A stretch of 64,000 bases of DNA from Bog-532 sp963720945 (GTDB lineage Bacteria > Actinomycetota > Actinomycetes > Streptosporangiales > Streptosporangiaceae). A program made the translations under genes and the position numbers. This document shows positions 8,822 through 16,403 of this stretch, in pieces (the stretch's first letter is position 1; every line of letters begins with the position of its first letter). The stretch spans positions 124,001 to 188,000 of the forward strand of contig CAVRHH010000008.1 of assembly GCA_963720945.1 (NCBI GenBank). The letters run 5' to 3'. Under the pieces are notes generated by a model. It was not told where the DNA came from and ran no database searches. It worked only from the letters and a program-made list of their open reading frames with translations.

Positions 8822-9424
8822 CTATCGATCTCCGGCGCCGTTACGGCGGCCGGTCTGGTCTTCTGTGTCAAATCCATCGAGCTGACGCAGCGCCTCCCAC
8901 TGGGGAAGAACCGCGTCGTCGTGCCGGTGTCCCGGCGCGTCGGCCAGCCGGGCGCCGCACTGGGCGCACAGGCCCGGGCAGTCGTCCGTGCAGAGCGGCG
9001 ACAGGGGCAGCGCGAGCACCACGGCATCGCGCAGCGCCGGCTCAAGGTCGAGCAGGTCGCCGTCCAGCAGCAGGTCGTCCTCGTCGTCCTCCGCAGGGCC
9101 CGGCTCGTAGTGGTACAGCTCCTGAAAGCTGGCTTCCACCGAAGAGGTCAGCGGCTCGAGGCAGCGCGCGCACTCACCAACCACGGGTGCCGTCGCGGTG
9201 CCGGTGGCGAGAACGCCCTCGGACACCGCCTCCAGCCGTACGGATAGGTCCACATCGGCCCCGGCGGGTACCCCGGCCAGTTCAACGCGCAGCGAATCAG
9301 GCGCTGGAATGGTACGGGTCTCCTCCCGCGCGGCGCCGGCTTGGCGTCCTAGTGCCCGTGTATCGAAAACGAGCGCTCCGCGCGGGTCAAGGGTCGTTGG
9401 GGACTTCCTGCGTACATGAGGCAT
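8822..9424 (-). CDS. YceD/DUF177 family protein
   Basis: This 200-residue DUF177 protein is the family found next to rpmF in most bacteria and linked to 23S rRNA maturation. Characteristic features are GECARCLEPL near residue 88, a very acidic middle (EDDEDDLLLDGDLLDLEP) and the cysteine pairs CTDDCPGLCAQCGA near 150. The acidic block and Cys cluster match the usual domain order. The N-terminal FDTRALGRQAG is typical of actinobacterial members. No strong Shine-Dalgarno precedes the ATG at 9424. Confidence 0.9.
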   Translation of the reverse strand: MPHVRRKSPTTLDPRGALVFDTRALGRQAGAAREETRTIPAPDSLRVELAGVPAGADVDLSVRLEAVSEGVLATGTATAPVVGECARCLEPLTSSVEASFQELYHYEPGPAEDDEDDLLLDGDLLDLEPALRDAVVLALPLSPLCTDDCPGLCAQCGARLADAPGHRHDDAVLPQWEALRQLDGFDTEDQTGRRNGAGDR

Positions 9425-9533
9425 GACAGTTACCGGTATCGGTCAGTGCTGGACGGTCAAGCTTACAGAGAGCTGGCAACGAATCCCAACTCGTCAGGTC
9501 GCCGTCCCATTCCCCGTGATCACCTAACGTAGC

Positions 9534-10013
9534 TCATGATTCGGCCAGGCGGGCCCGAAGTTTACCGATAACCGGTTCCGGCACAAGCCCGCTGACGTCC
9601 CCGCCGTACTTCGCCACCTCCCTGATCAGGCTGGAAGACAGGAACGAGTACAGCGGATTGGTGGTCATGAACATCGTCTCGACCTTGGCCATGCTGTAGT
9701 TCATCTGCGCCATCTGCATCTCGTATTCGAAGTCGCTGACGGCCCGCAGGCCCTTGACGACCGCCGAGATGCCGTTCGCCTCGCAGAAGTCCACCATCAG
9801 CCCGTGGAACGAGTCGACGCGGATGTTGCCGTACTGGGCGGTGACCTCGCGCAGCATCTCGATCCGTTCCTCGACCGTGAACAGGCTTTTCTTGGTGATG
9901 TTGATGAGCACGGCCACGACAACCTCGTCGTAGAGCCGGGATGCCCGGCCGATGATGTCCAGGTGCCCGTTAGTGACGGGGTCAAAGGAACCGGGGCAGA
10001 CGACACGAAGCAC
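9534..10013 (-). CDS. coaD: Phosphopantetheine adenylyltransferase
   Basis: This 159-residue enzyme makes dephospho-CoA from 4'-phosphopantetheine and ATP, the penultimate CoA step. The nucleotidyl-transferase signature CPGSFDPVTNGHLDII is at residues 6-21 with the T/HxGH motif. KGLRAVSDFEYEMQMAQMN and FLSSSLIREVAKYGG follow as in the family. The start is GTG at 10013, with GAGG 9 nt upstream. It is 27 bp downstream of rsmD, the standard rsmD-coaD pair. Confidence 0.97.
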   Translation of the reverse strand: MLRVVCPGSFDPVTNGHLDIIGRASRLYDEVVVAVLINITKKSLFTVEERIEMLREVTAQYGNIRVDSFHGLMVDFCEANGISAVVKGLRAVSDFEYEMQMAQMNYSMAKVETMFMTTNPLYSFLSSSLIREVAKYGGDVSGLVPEPVIGKLRARLAES

Positions 10014-10040
10014 GCTGAGCCACCTCTTTCACTGGTCCGG

Positions 10041-10688
10041 TTACCATCCGGCGCCGGGCGGCGCCGGGACTGTGGTCGCAGAGGCCCCGTGGCCCGCCTC
10101 CGCCTCGGCCTGCTCCGCCTCGGCGGCGTGACCGTACCAGAGCATGGCCTCGCCGTACCGGCGTGACCGGCCCGCCGAGAACCCCTCCGGCCAGCGCAAA
10201 GGTCCCGACCGGGCGGCACGTTCGACGATAACGAGAGCGCCGGGCGCGAGCCACCCCCCGGCGGTGAGGACGGCCAGCATCGCGGTCACGTCGTCGTCGC
10301 CGAGGGCGTAAGGGGGGTCGGCAAATGCGACGTCGTACGGCTCGTCGGTGGCGGGCAGGCCGCGGGCGAGCAGCCGCTCCACCCGGTCGTGCACCAGGCG
10401 GGCGCCGGGCAGCGCGACCGTGCCGATGTTGGCGCGGATCACCTGGGCCGCGCGCGGATCCGACTCCACGAGCAGCGCGGCCGCCGCCCCGCGGGACAGT
10501 GCCTCCAGGCCGAATGCGCCCGAGCCGGCGTACAGGTCAAGCACGCGTGTCCCGCCGAACGAGCCCAGGATCGAGCCCGCGGCGGCAAACATCGCCTCAC
10601 GGGCACGGTCGCTGGTCGGCCGGGTAGCCCGGCCACCGGGCACGGCGAGCCGCCGTCCCCGCGCCAGGCCGGCAATGACGCGCGTCAT
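10041..10688 (-). CDS. rsmD: 16S rRNA (guanine-966-N2)-methyltransferase RsmD
   Basis: This 215-residue SAM-dependent methyltransferase acts on 16S rRNA. It begins MTRVIAGLARGRRLAVP at the ATG at 10688. The frame stays open far upstream, but only through repeat DNA. The motif I loop is VLDLYAGSGAFGLEALSRGA near residue 50 and the catalytic motif is FADPPYALGD near 125. The C-terminal 25 residues are an Ala/Glu-rich tail absent from most homologues. It is followed by coaD. Confidence 0.95.
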   Translation of the reverse strand: MTRVIAGLARGRRLAVPGGRATRPTSDRAREAMFAAAGSILGSFGGTRVLDLYAGSGAFGLEALSRGAAAALLVESDPRAAQVIRANIGTVALPGARLVHDRVERLLARGLPATDEPYDVAFADPPYALGDDDVTAMLAVLTAGGWLAPGALVIVERAARSGPLRWPEGFSAGRSRRYGEAMLWYGHAAEAEQAEAEAGHGASATTVPAPPGAGW

Positions 10689-10786
10689 GGGCCTAGTGTG
10701 CCCGTCGGCAGGCGATGAGGACCACGGACCAAAGTCTCCCTGATCGCGACGGTGCCGCTGGTGGCGGTCCCGGTGGCGGCGCCCCC

Positions 10787-10879
10787 GGCGCAGTGACGTG
10801 CCCCCGGTGCAGTGACGTGCCCCTGGCGCAGTGACGTGCCCCCGGCGCAGTGACGTGCCCCCGGCGTAGGGTCGTGCCA
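10787..10879 (+). repeat. 19-bp tandem repeat, 4.9 copies
   Basis: Four near-identical 19-bp units (consensus GGCGCAGTGACGTGCCCCC) occupy 10787-10805, 10806-10824, 10825-10843 and 10844-10862. A degraded fifth unit overlaps the start of the DUF2277 gene. The array fills the spacer between divergent rsmD and DUF2277, so it lies inside both promoter regions. Each unit holds GTGACGT, close to a half-site for many regulators. Confidence 0.9.
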
Positions 10880-11115
10880 TGTGCAGGAGCATCAAGACCT
10901 TGCGGGAGCCGTACACCGAGCACGTCACCGAGGCGGACATGCACGCGGCCGCGCTGCAGTACGTCCGGAAGGTGAGCGGCTTCCGGACCCCGGCGGCGCA
11001 CAATGCCGACGCATTCAACGAGGCCGTCAACGCCGTCACGACGGCGACCCGCGCTCTGCTGGCCCATCTCGAGGTCCGCGGCGTTCCGGCGAGACGCTCG
11101 TTACCGGCCCAGTGA
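10879..11115 (+). CDS. DUF2277 family protein
   Basis: This 78-residue protein starts MCRSIKTLREPYTEHVTE and carries AALQYVRKVSGFRTPAAHN, the DUF2277 hallmark. Function is not established for the family. The last roughly 10 residues (ARRSLPAQ) are encoded by the left edge of the dispersed 109-bp repeat, so the natural C-terminus has probably been replaced. The gene stands alone, divergent from rsmD and convergent with recG. Confidence 0.88.
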   Translation: MCRSIKTLREPYTEHVTEADMHAAALQYVRKVSGFRTPAAHNADAFNEAVNAVTTATRALLAHLEVRGVPARRSLPAQ

Positions 11116-11326
11116 ACCGGGCCTTGGCCCGGTGAGCGGCCGGTGTGTCGGCGAAGTACCACCGCCTGGGTGCGAAGCACAGCGGGGGGCTCCGGGGGTC
11201 GTCCCCCCGGGCCAGCACAGTGAACCGGGCCTTGGCCCGGTGAGCGGCCGGCGTGTCGGCGAAGTACCACCGCCTGGGTGCGAAGCACAGCGGGGGGCTC
11301 CGGGGGTCGTCCCCCCGGGCCAGCAC
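11097..11326 (+). repeat. Dispersed GC-rich repeat, two tandem copies (locus 1)
   Basis: Two copies with a 108-bp period lie between the convergent ends of the DUF2277 gene and recG. The conserved core GTCGGCGAAGTACCACC is at 11147 and again at 11255. Each unit holds a GGGCCTTGGCCC hairpin and a GGGGG-TCGT-CCCCC hairpin. The right copy ends at the recG stop codon. Confidence 0.92.
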
Positions 11327-13521
11327 TAAGTCTTGTCGAGGAACTCGGCCCGTTGCGGGCCGAGCAGGTCGCTGATCGCGCCGGACAGTCCCGGGTGCCG
11401 GGCCAGCTCCGGATCCCCGGCCACGACCGCGGCGGCCTCTTCCCGGGCCTGCCCGATCAGCTCCTCGTCGGACAGCAGGCTGAGCAGCTTGAGGCTGGAG
11501 CGGCGGCCAGCCTGCGTGGCGCCGAGGACGTCTCCCTCCCGGCGCTGCTCCAGGTCGAGGCGCGACAGGCGGAACCCGTCCACGGTGGCGGCAACCGCGT
11601 CCAGCCGTTCGCGGGCCGGGCTGCCCGGCTCGGTCTCGGTGATGAGCAGGCACAGGCCCTCGGCCGTGCCCCGGCCGACCCGGCCGCGGAGCTGATGCAG
11701 CTGCGAGACGCCGAAGCGCTCGGCGTCCATGACGACCATGACGGTCGCGTTCGGCACGTCGACGCCAACCTCGATGACCGTCGTGGCCACCAGGACGTCC
11801 AGGTTCCCCTCGGTGAAGGCGCGCATGACGCGCTCCTTCTCCTCAGACGGCATCCGGCCGTGCAGCGCGGCTACGCGCAGTCCCGCAAGCGGCCCGTTCT
11901 CCAGCGCCGGGGCCATGTCGAGGACGGCCAGCGGGGGCCGGCGGCTGGCCGGCAGGGCCGGCTCGCCGTCCGCCTGATCCTCGTCGGGCTCGCCCGCGTC
12001 ACCCACCCGCGGGCAGACCACGTACGCCTGCCGCCCGCGGACGGCTTCCTCCCGGACCCGTTCCCAGGCCCGCTCGAGGAAGCGGGGCTTATCCGCCGCG
12101 GGCACGACGTGGGTGGCGATCGGTGACCGGCCCGCCGGGAGCTCGGTGAGCGTCGATACCTCGAGGTCACCGTATACGGTCATGGCCACGGTCCGCGGAA
12201 TCGGCGTGGCCGTCATGACCAGGACGTGCGGCCGGCCCCCGGGCGCCTTCTCGCGGAGGGCGTCCCGCTGCTCGACGCCGAACCGGTGCTGCTCGTCGAT
12301 GACGATCAGCCCGAGGTCGGAGAACCGGACGTGCTCTTCCAGCAGGGCGTGCGTGCCGACGACGATGCCGGCGTCGCCGGTGAACACGTCGGTGAGCGCA
12401 GACCGCCGCGCCGCGACGCCCTGCGAGCCGGTGAGCAGGGCCACCCGGGTCGCCTGCTCGGCACCGCCCAGCCGGCCCGCCTGCCCGAGCGGCCCGAGCA
12501 TGGCCGAGATCGACCGGTAGTGCTGCTGGGCCAGTACCTCGGTCGGTGCCAGCAGCGCGGCCTGGCCACCCGCGTCGATGACCTGGAGCATGGCGCGGAC
12601 GGCGATGACGGTCTTGCCCGAGCCCACCTCACCCTGCAGCAGCCGGTGCATCGGGAACGCGCACGCCAGGTCGGTGGAGATCGTCTCGCCGGCCGCGATC
12701 TGGCCGTTGGTCAGGGTGAACGGCAGCCGCGCGTCGAACGCCTCGGCCAACCCGCCGGACACCAGCGGGCGCGGAGTGGCCGGCATCGCGGCGGCGGCGT
12801 GCCGGCGCTGGGCGAGCGCGGCCTGCAGCACGAACGCCTCGTCCCACTTGAGGCGGTCACGGGCCCGGCGGCAGTCGTCGGTATCCAGCGGCCGGTGAAT
12901 GGCCCGGATGGCCTCGGCCTGCCCGATAAGGCGGTGACGCTCGCGGAGCTCTCGGGGCAGCGGATCCTCGCCGACGTCGAGGGTGTCGAGGATGGTGCGG
13001 ACGGCCCGGGAGATCTGCCAGGACGCGATCTTGGCGCTGGCCGGGTAGACCGAGATCAGTTTGGTGGCGTACTCCGCGGCGAGCTCGGCGGTCACCTCGG
13101 CCGGATCGGTGTCCGGGAGCATCTCGCACTCGGGGTGGACCAGCTGCCGGCGGTTGCGGAAGGTGGACACCGTGCCCGCGAACAGCCCCTGCCGCTCCGG
13201 CCGCAGCAGCCGCTGCCAATACGCGACCTTGTGGAAATAGGTCAGCGTGAGCCGGGCGGTGCCGTCGGTGACGGTCACTTCCAGCCGCTCCCCGCGGCGG
13301 TTGCCGTTCGGCCTGCGCTGGGCCAGCGCGACCTTGGCCAGCACCGTGACGTGCTCGCCCTCCTGCAGCGAGGACAGCTCGGTCAGCTCGCCCCGGGTCA
13401 CGTACCGGCGGGGATAGTGACGCAGCAGGTCCCCCGCCGTCTGCAGCCCGAACGCGTCGTTCAGCGCCTTGGCCGCCTTGACGCCCAGCAGCCGGTCCAG
13501 CGGGTCACGCACGGTTGTCAT
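11326..13521 (-). CDS. recG: ATP-dependent DNA helicase RecG
   Basis: This 731-residue branched-DNA translocase remodels stalled forks and Holliday junctions. It has an N-terminal wedge/OB domain (residues about 1-230), Walker A LLQGEVGSGKT near 300, the DExH-type motif VIDEQHRFGVEQRD near 410, and a C-terminal helicase domain with QLHQLRGRVGRG near 610. The start is the ATG at 13521 (MTTVRDPLDRLLG). The frame remains open for 160 more codons upstream only because it runs through a 15-bp tandem repeat. There is no clear Shine-Dalgarno before this ATG, so translation may be leaderless. Its 3' end abuts the dispersed repeat. Confidence 0.96.
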   Translation of the reverse strand: MTTVRDPLDRLLGVKAAKALNDAFGLQTAGDLLRHYPRRYVTRGELTELSSLQEGEHVTVLAKVALAQRRPNGNRRGERLEVTVTDGTARLTLTYFHKVAYWQRLLRPERQGLFAGTVSTFRNRRQLVHPECEMLPDTDPAEVTAELAAEYATKLISVYPASAKIASWQISRAVRTILDTLDVGEDPLPRELRERHRLIGQAEAIRAIHRPLDTDDCRRARDRLKWDEAFVLQAALAQRRHAAAAMPATPRPLVSGGLAEAFDARLPFTLTNGQIAAGETISTDLACAFPMHRLLQGEVGSGKTVIAVRAMLQVIDAGGQAALLAPTEVLAQQHYRSISAMLGPLGQAGRLGGAEQATRVALLTGSQGVAARRSALTDVFTGDAGIVVGTHALLEEHVRFSDLGLIVIDEQHRFGVEQRDALREKAPGGRPHVLVMTATPIPRTVAMTVYGDLEVSTLTELPAGRSPIATHVVPAADKPRFLERAWERVREEAVRGRQAYVVCPRVGDAGEPDEDQADGEPALPASRRPPLAVLDMAPALENGPLAGLRVAALHGRMPSEEKERVMRAFTEGNLDVLVATTVIEVGVDVPNATVMVVMDAERFGVSQLHQLRGRVGRGTAEGLCLLITETEPGSPARERLDAVAATVDGFRLSRLDLEQRREGDVLGATQAGRRSSLKLLSLLSDEELIGQAREEAAAVVAGDPELARHPGLSGAISDLLGPQRAEFLDKT

Positions 13522-13571
13522 AGGGGCAGGATAGAATCGGGTACGGACAGAAAAGTGCCGTCCGCCGGCAT

Positions 13572-13751
13572 GCACGCGGCTGGTTCGCACGCGGCTGGTT
13601 CGCACGCGGCTGGTTCGCACGCGGCTGGTTCGCACGCGGCTGGTTCGCACGCGGCTGGTTCGCACGCGGCTGGTTCGCACGCGGCTGGTTCGCGTGCTGC
13701 TGGCCCAGGTGCTGCTGGCCCAGGTGCTGCTGGCCCAGGTGCTGCTGGCTG
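13572..13751 (+). repeat. 15-bp minisatellite, 12 copies
   Basis: Eight perfect copies of GCACGCGGCTGGTTC span 13572-13691 and four diverged copies (consensus AGGTGCTGCTGGCCC) follow to 13751. The array is in the spacer between divergent recG and rpmB. The period is a multiple of 3, so all frames stay open and give spurious pentapeptide repeats. Perfect identity of eight units suggests recent expansion by slippage. Confidence 0.95.
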
Positions 13752-13891
13752 AGCCCTGACGGCCCAAGTGCTGCTGGCCCGGACGCCGCTGGTTCGCGCT
13801 GGACGCCCCGCGTCGGATATCCTTCGACGGCTGTCCACCGCGCGCTGTGCGCGGGCGGCACTCAGACCATCTTCGACTTTGGAGCAAACCC

Positions 13892-14077
13892 GTGGCTTCC
13901 GTCTGCGACGTATGCGGCAAGGGGCCGGGCTTCGGCAACAACATCTCGCACTCGCACCGCCGCACCCGCCGCCGCTGGAACCCCAACATCCAGACCGTCC
14001 GTGCCATGGTCGGTCACACGCGCAAGCGCATGAACGTGTGCACGTCCTGCATCAAGGCCGGCAAGGTCGTCCGCTAG
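13892..14077 (+). CDS. rpmB: 50S ribosomal protein L28
   Basis: This 61-residue protein starts VASVCDVCGKGPGFGNN at the GTG at 13892, with GGAG 7 nt upstream. The CDVC and CTSC pairs form the zinc-binding form of L28. The core HSHRRTRRRWNPNIQTVRA is canonical. Upstream in-frame ATGs give a non-conserved extension and are rejected. A strong hairpin terminator follows 20 bp after the stop. Confidence 0.97.
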   Translation: MASVCDVCGKGPGFGNNISHSHRRTRRRWNPNIQTVRAMVGHTRKRMNVCTSCIKAGKVVR

Positions 14078-14097
14078 CCAGGCCTGTTTCCCCCTCA

Positions 14098-14121
14098 CCC
14101 GGGCGCGGCGCGCCCGGGTTT
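14098..14121 (+). terminator. rpmB terminator
   Basis: A perfect 9-bp stem (14098-14106 with 14110-14118, loop GGC) is followed by TTT. It lies 20 bp after the rpmB stop. Confidence 0.8.
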
Positions 14122-14378
14122 GTGGTGTCTGGCCGGGGGCTGGCCGCCGGGACGCCAGGATGCCTACGATGGGCTCAGCATGTGGTTGCGCCTAGGGTTC
14201 CGGCCGCGGCCCGCTCAGGGCTTATCCGGCAAAATCAGGACCGCGGCGGCTGGACCGAGCGGCGCCACGGCGAGGCAGCGTCTGGCTGCCCCGCCGACAC
14301 CTGACGGGACAAAAGCCCTGAGGGCTCCTATCCGCATGCCCCGGCAGGCCGGGGCCACCGCGAAGGAGCCTCCTGGCG
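14122..14378 (+). promoter_or_regulatory. Long leader upstream of EamA transporter
   Basis: About 250 bp lie between the rpmB terminator and the EamA start with no reading frame of note. The stretch holds several short complementary blocks, for example CAGGGCTT near 14216 against AAGCCCTG near 14316. These could pair over about 100 nt. I compared it by eye with TPP, ZTP and SAM riboswitch cores because thiD follows, and found no match. AAGGAG precedes the ATG by 10 nt. Confidence 0.3.
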
Positions 14379-15266
14379 ATGGGCTTTCTTGCCGGCGCAC
14401 TGGCCGGTCACCCCGGGGCAGCCGTCTCCCCCGCCGTGCTGGCCGCCACCCTGGGGGCCGCCTGCGCGCACGCCGCCTGGAATTCGATCGCGCACGCGAT
14501 ACCGGACAAGGTCGCGGCGTTCACCCTGGTCAGCTTGGGCAGCCTGCTCTGCTCGGTGCCGCTCGTGATCTTCGCCGCGCCGCCCGGCACCCGCTGCTGG
14601 GGCTACCTGGCCGCCTCGGCCACGCTCCACGTGGTCTACAGCGGATTGCTGATGCTCTCCTACCGGCTGGGCGACTTCGGCCAGATGTACCCACTGGCCC
14701 GCGGGACTTCGCCGCTGGTGGTGATGCTGCTGGCGGCGCTGTTCGCCGATGAGGTGCCCGAGCCTGGCCAGTTCGCCGGGGTGGCCCTGATCTGCGGTGG
14801 CCTGGCGAGCCTGGTCCTGGCGGGCCGCCGCGCGGGGCACCACGACCGGCGGGCCGTGCTCGCCGCCCTCGCGACCGGGCTGGCGATCGCGGGCTACACC
14901 ACGCTGGACGGCATCGGCGTGCGGCTGTCTGGCAGCGTGCCCGGTTACACCGGCTGGCTGATGATGACGCAGAGCGCGGTGATCCCGGTCGCGGCGCTGG
15001 CCGGGCAGCGGACCCGGCTGCTGGGCGCCCTGCGGCCGGTGTGGCACATCGGGCTGCTCGGCGGCGCGCTCAGCGTCCTGGCTTACGGGCTGGTGCTCTG
15101 GGCGCAGACCCGTGGCGCGCTCGCCACCGTGGCCGCCCTGCGGGAATCGAGCATCATCCTTGCGGCGATCATCGGGAGCGTGTTCTTCCACGAACGGTTC
15201 GGGCGGGTACGGTTCGCCGCCGCGCTCAGCGTGACCCTGGGAATCGCCGTCCTCTACCTGGCCTGA
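14379..15266 (+). CDS. EamA/DMT superfamily transporter
   Basis: This 295-residue protein has ten hydrophobic segments in two EamA halves, as in drug/metabolite transporters. Landmarks are AACAHAAWNSIAHAI at residues 24-38, SYRLGDFGQMYPLARGTSPL near 94, and the second-half equivalent WAQTRGALATVAALRESS near 244. The substrate cannot be told from sequence. It ends 14 bp from the convergent thiD, but synteny does not show a thiamine role. Confidence 0.88.
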   Translation: MGFLAGALAGHPGAAVSPAVLAATLGAACAHAAWNSIAHAIPDKVAAFTLVSLGSLLCSVPLVIFAAPPGTRCWGYLAASATLHVVYSGLLMLSYRLGDFGQMYPLARGTSPLVVMLLAALFADEVPEPGQFAGVALICGGLASLVLAGRRAGHHDRRAVLAALATGLAIAGYTTLDGIGVRLSGSVPGYTGWLMMTQSAVIPVAALAGQRTRLLGALRPVWHIGLLGGALSVLAYGLVLWAQTRGALATVAALRESSIILAAIIGSVFFHERFGRVRFAAALSVTLGIAVLYLA

Positions 15267-15279
15267 CCGTGTGCCAGGG

Positions 15280-16080
15280 CTAGGAACGTGACCGCCAGGC
15301 GTGGTCGACAGGGCCGATTCCGGCGCCAAGCGGGAACCCCGCGCGGATCGCGCCCGTCACGTACTCCCGTGCCCGTGCCACCGCATCCGGCACGTCCGCA
15401 CCGAGGGCCAGGTAGGAAGCGATAGCCGAGGCTAGCGTGCACCCGGTGCCATGGGTGTGCGGAGTGGCGATCCGCTCGCCGCCGAACCGCCACGCCCGCC
15501 TGCCGTCGAACAGCAGGTCAACCGGGTCTCCTCCGAGATGGCCGCCCTTGACCAGCACCCAGCGCGGGCCGAGCCCGGCGATCACCCGCGCCACCGCCAG
15601 CATGCTTTCCTCGTCCATCGCCTTGATCCCGGTGAGCTGTTCCGCCTCGTCGAGGTTCGGCGTCACGACGGTCGCCAGCGGCAGCAGCATCTCCCGCACC
15701 GTGTCGCCCGCGCCGGGCATCAGCAGTGAATGGCCGTGCTTGGACACCGCCACAGGGTCGACGACCAGCGGGGCGTTTACTCCGGCCAGTACCTCCGCCA
15801 CGACGCTGACGATCGCGCTCGAGGCGAGCATGCCCGTCTTGATGGCCTGCACCGGGATGTCGGAGAGGACGGATTGCAGCTGCGCGCGGACCGCCTCGGG
15901 CGGGAGGTCCCAGAAGTCCTGGACACCGACCGAATTCTGCGCGGTGACGGCGGTGACCACGCTCATGCCGTACACGCCCAGCGCCTGCATGGTCTTCAGG
16001 TCGGCCTGGATCCCGGCGCCACCGCACGAGTCGGACCCGGCGATCGTCAGCACGCACTGAGGTGTCGGTGAATACGGCAT
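15280..16080 (-). CDS. thiD: Hydroxymethylpyrimidine/phosphomethylpyrimidine kinase
   Basis: This 266-residue ribokinase-fold enzyme phosphorylates HMP and HMP-P in thiamine synthesis. Motifs are the N-terminal LTIAGSDSCGGAGIQADLKT (residues 11-30), KTGML near 101, VVTPNLDEAEQLTG near 149 and the anion-hole motif THGTGCTLASAIAS near 218. It lies downstream of thiL on the same strand with a tandem-repeat spacer between. Confidence 0.96.
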   Translation of the reverse strand: MPYSPTPQCVLTIAGSDSCGGAGIQADLKTMQALGVYGMSVVTAVTAQNSVGVQDFWDLPPEAVRAQLQSVLSDIPVQAIKTGMLASSAIVSVVAEVLAGVNAPLVVDPVAVSKHGHSLLMPGAGDTVREMLLPLATVVTPNLDEAEQLTGIKAMDEESMLAVARVIAGLGPRWVLVKGGHLGGDPVDLLFDGRRAWRFGGERIATPHTHGTGCTLASAIASYLALGADVPDAVARAREYVTGAIRAGFPLGAGIGPVDHAWRSRS

Positions 16081-16403
16081 GCGGCAACCCTAAAACCCTC
16101 CCGGCGCGGCGGACGTCCCCCACGGCGCCAAACTTGTGCAAGTCCTGCTGTCGGGCCCGCGGATACTGCAAAAGAACCGGCCGCGGTGATCATGGTATGG
16201 GGGCGGATGGGGGCCACGTTGATGGTGGGAGGCAGATGGGGAGCGTGCTGAGGGTAGGGCAGGGCGGATGGAGCCGCTGGGGAGGCGGTGACCGGGGCGA
16301 GGGACGGCTGGGAAGGCGGTGACCAGGGCGAGGGACGGCTGGGAAGGCGGTGACCAGGGCGAGAGGCGACTGGGAGGAGGCGGTGACCGGGGCGACCGGC
16401 GGA
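16081..16403. other. Spacer between thiL and thiD
   Basis: I see no gene in these 323 bp. The part nearest thiD (16081-16200) is ordinary sequence, and 16283-16396 is a 31-bp tandem repeat, listed separately. A G-rich run of short GGATGG-like units connects them. Confidence 0.5.
16283..16396 (+). repeat. 31-bp tandem repeat, 3.6 copies
   Basis: Units at 16283-16313 and 16314-16344 differ at one base. A third (16345-16377) has diverged and gained 2 bp, and a partial fourth ends at 16396. Each starts AGGCGGTGACC. The array sits 8 bp beyond the thiL stop. Confidence 0.88.

Noticed and set aside
13572..13751. CRISPR array
   Set aside because: The units are directly adjacent with a 15-bp period; there are no unique spacers and no cas genes.
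13505..14007. Pentapeptide-repeat proteins (NQPRA, CEPAA or TSRVR repeats) encoded upstream of recG
   Set aside because: They are read from the 15-bp minisatellite, which is open in all frames. They also carry no ribosome-binding site and no other domain.
14122..14378. TPP or ZTP riboswitch in the leader of the EamA gene near thiD
   Set aside because: The conserved TPP core (CUGAGA and the second-helix motif) and the ZTP core are not found in order, and thiD itself is on the opposite strand.
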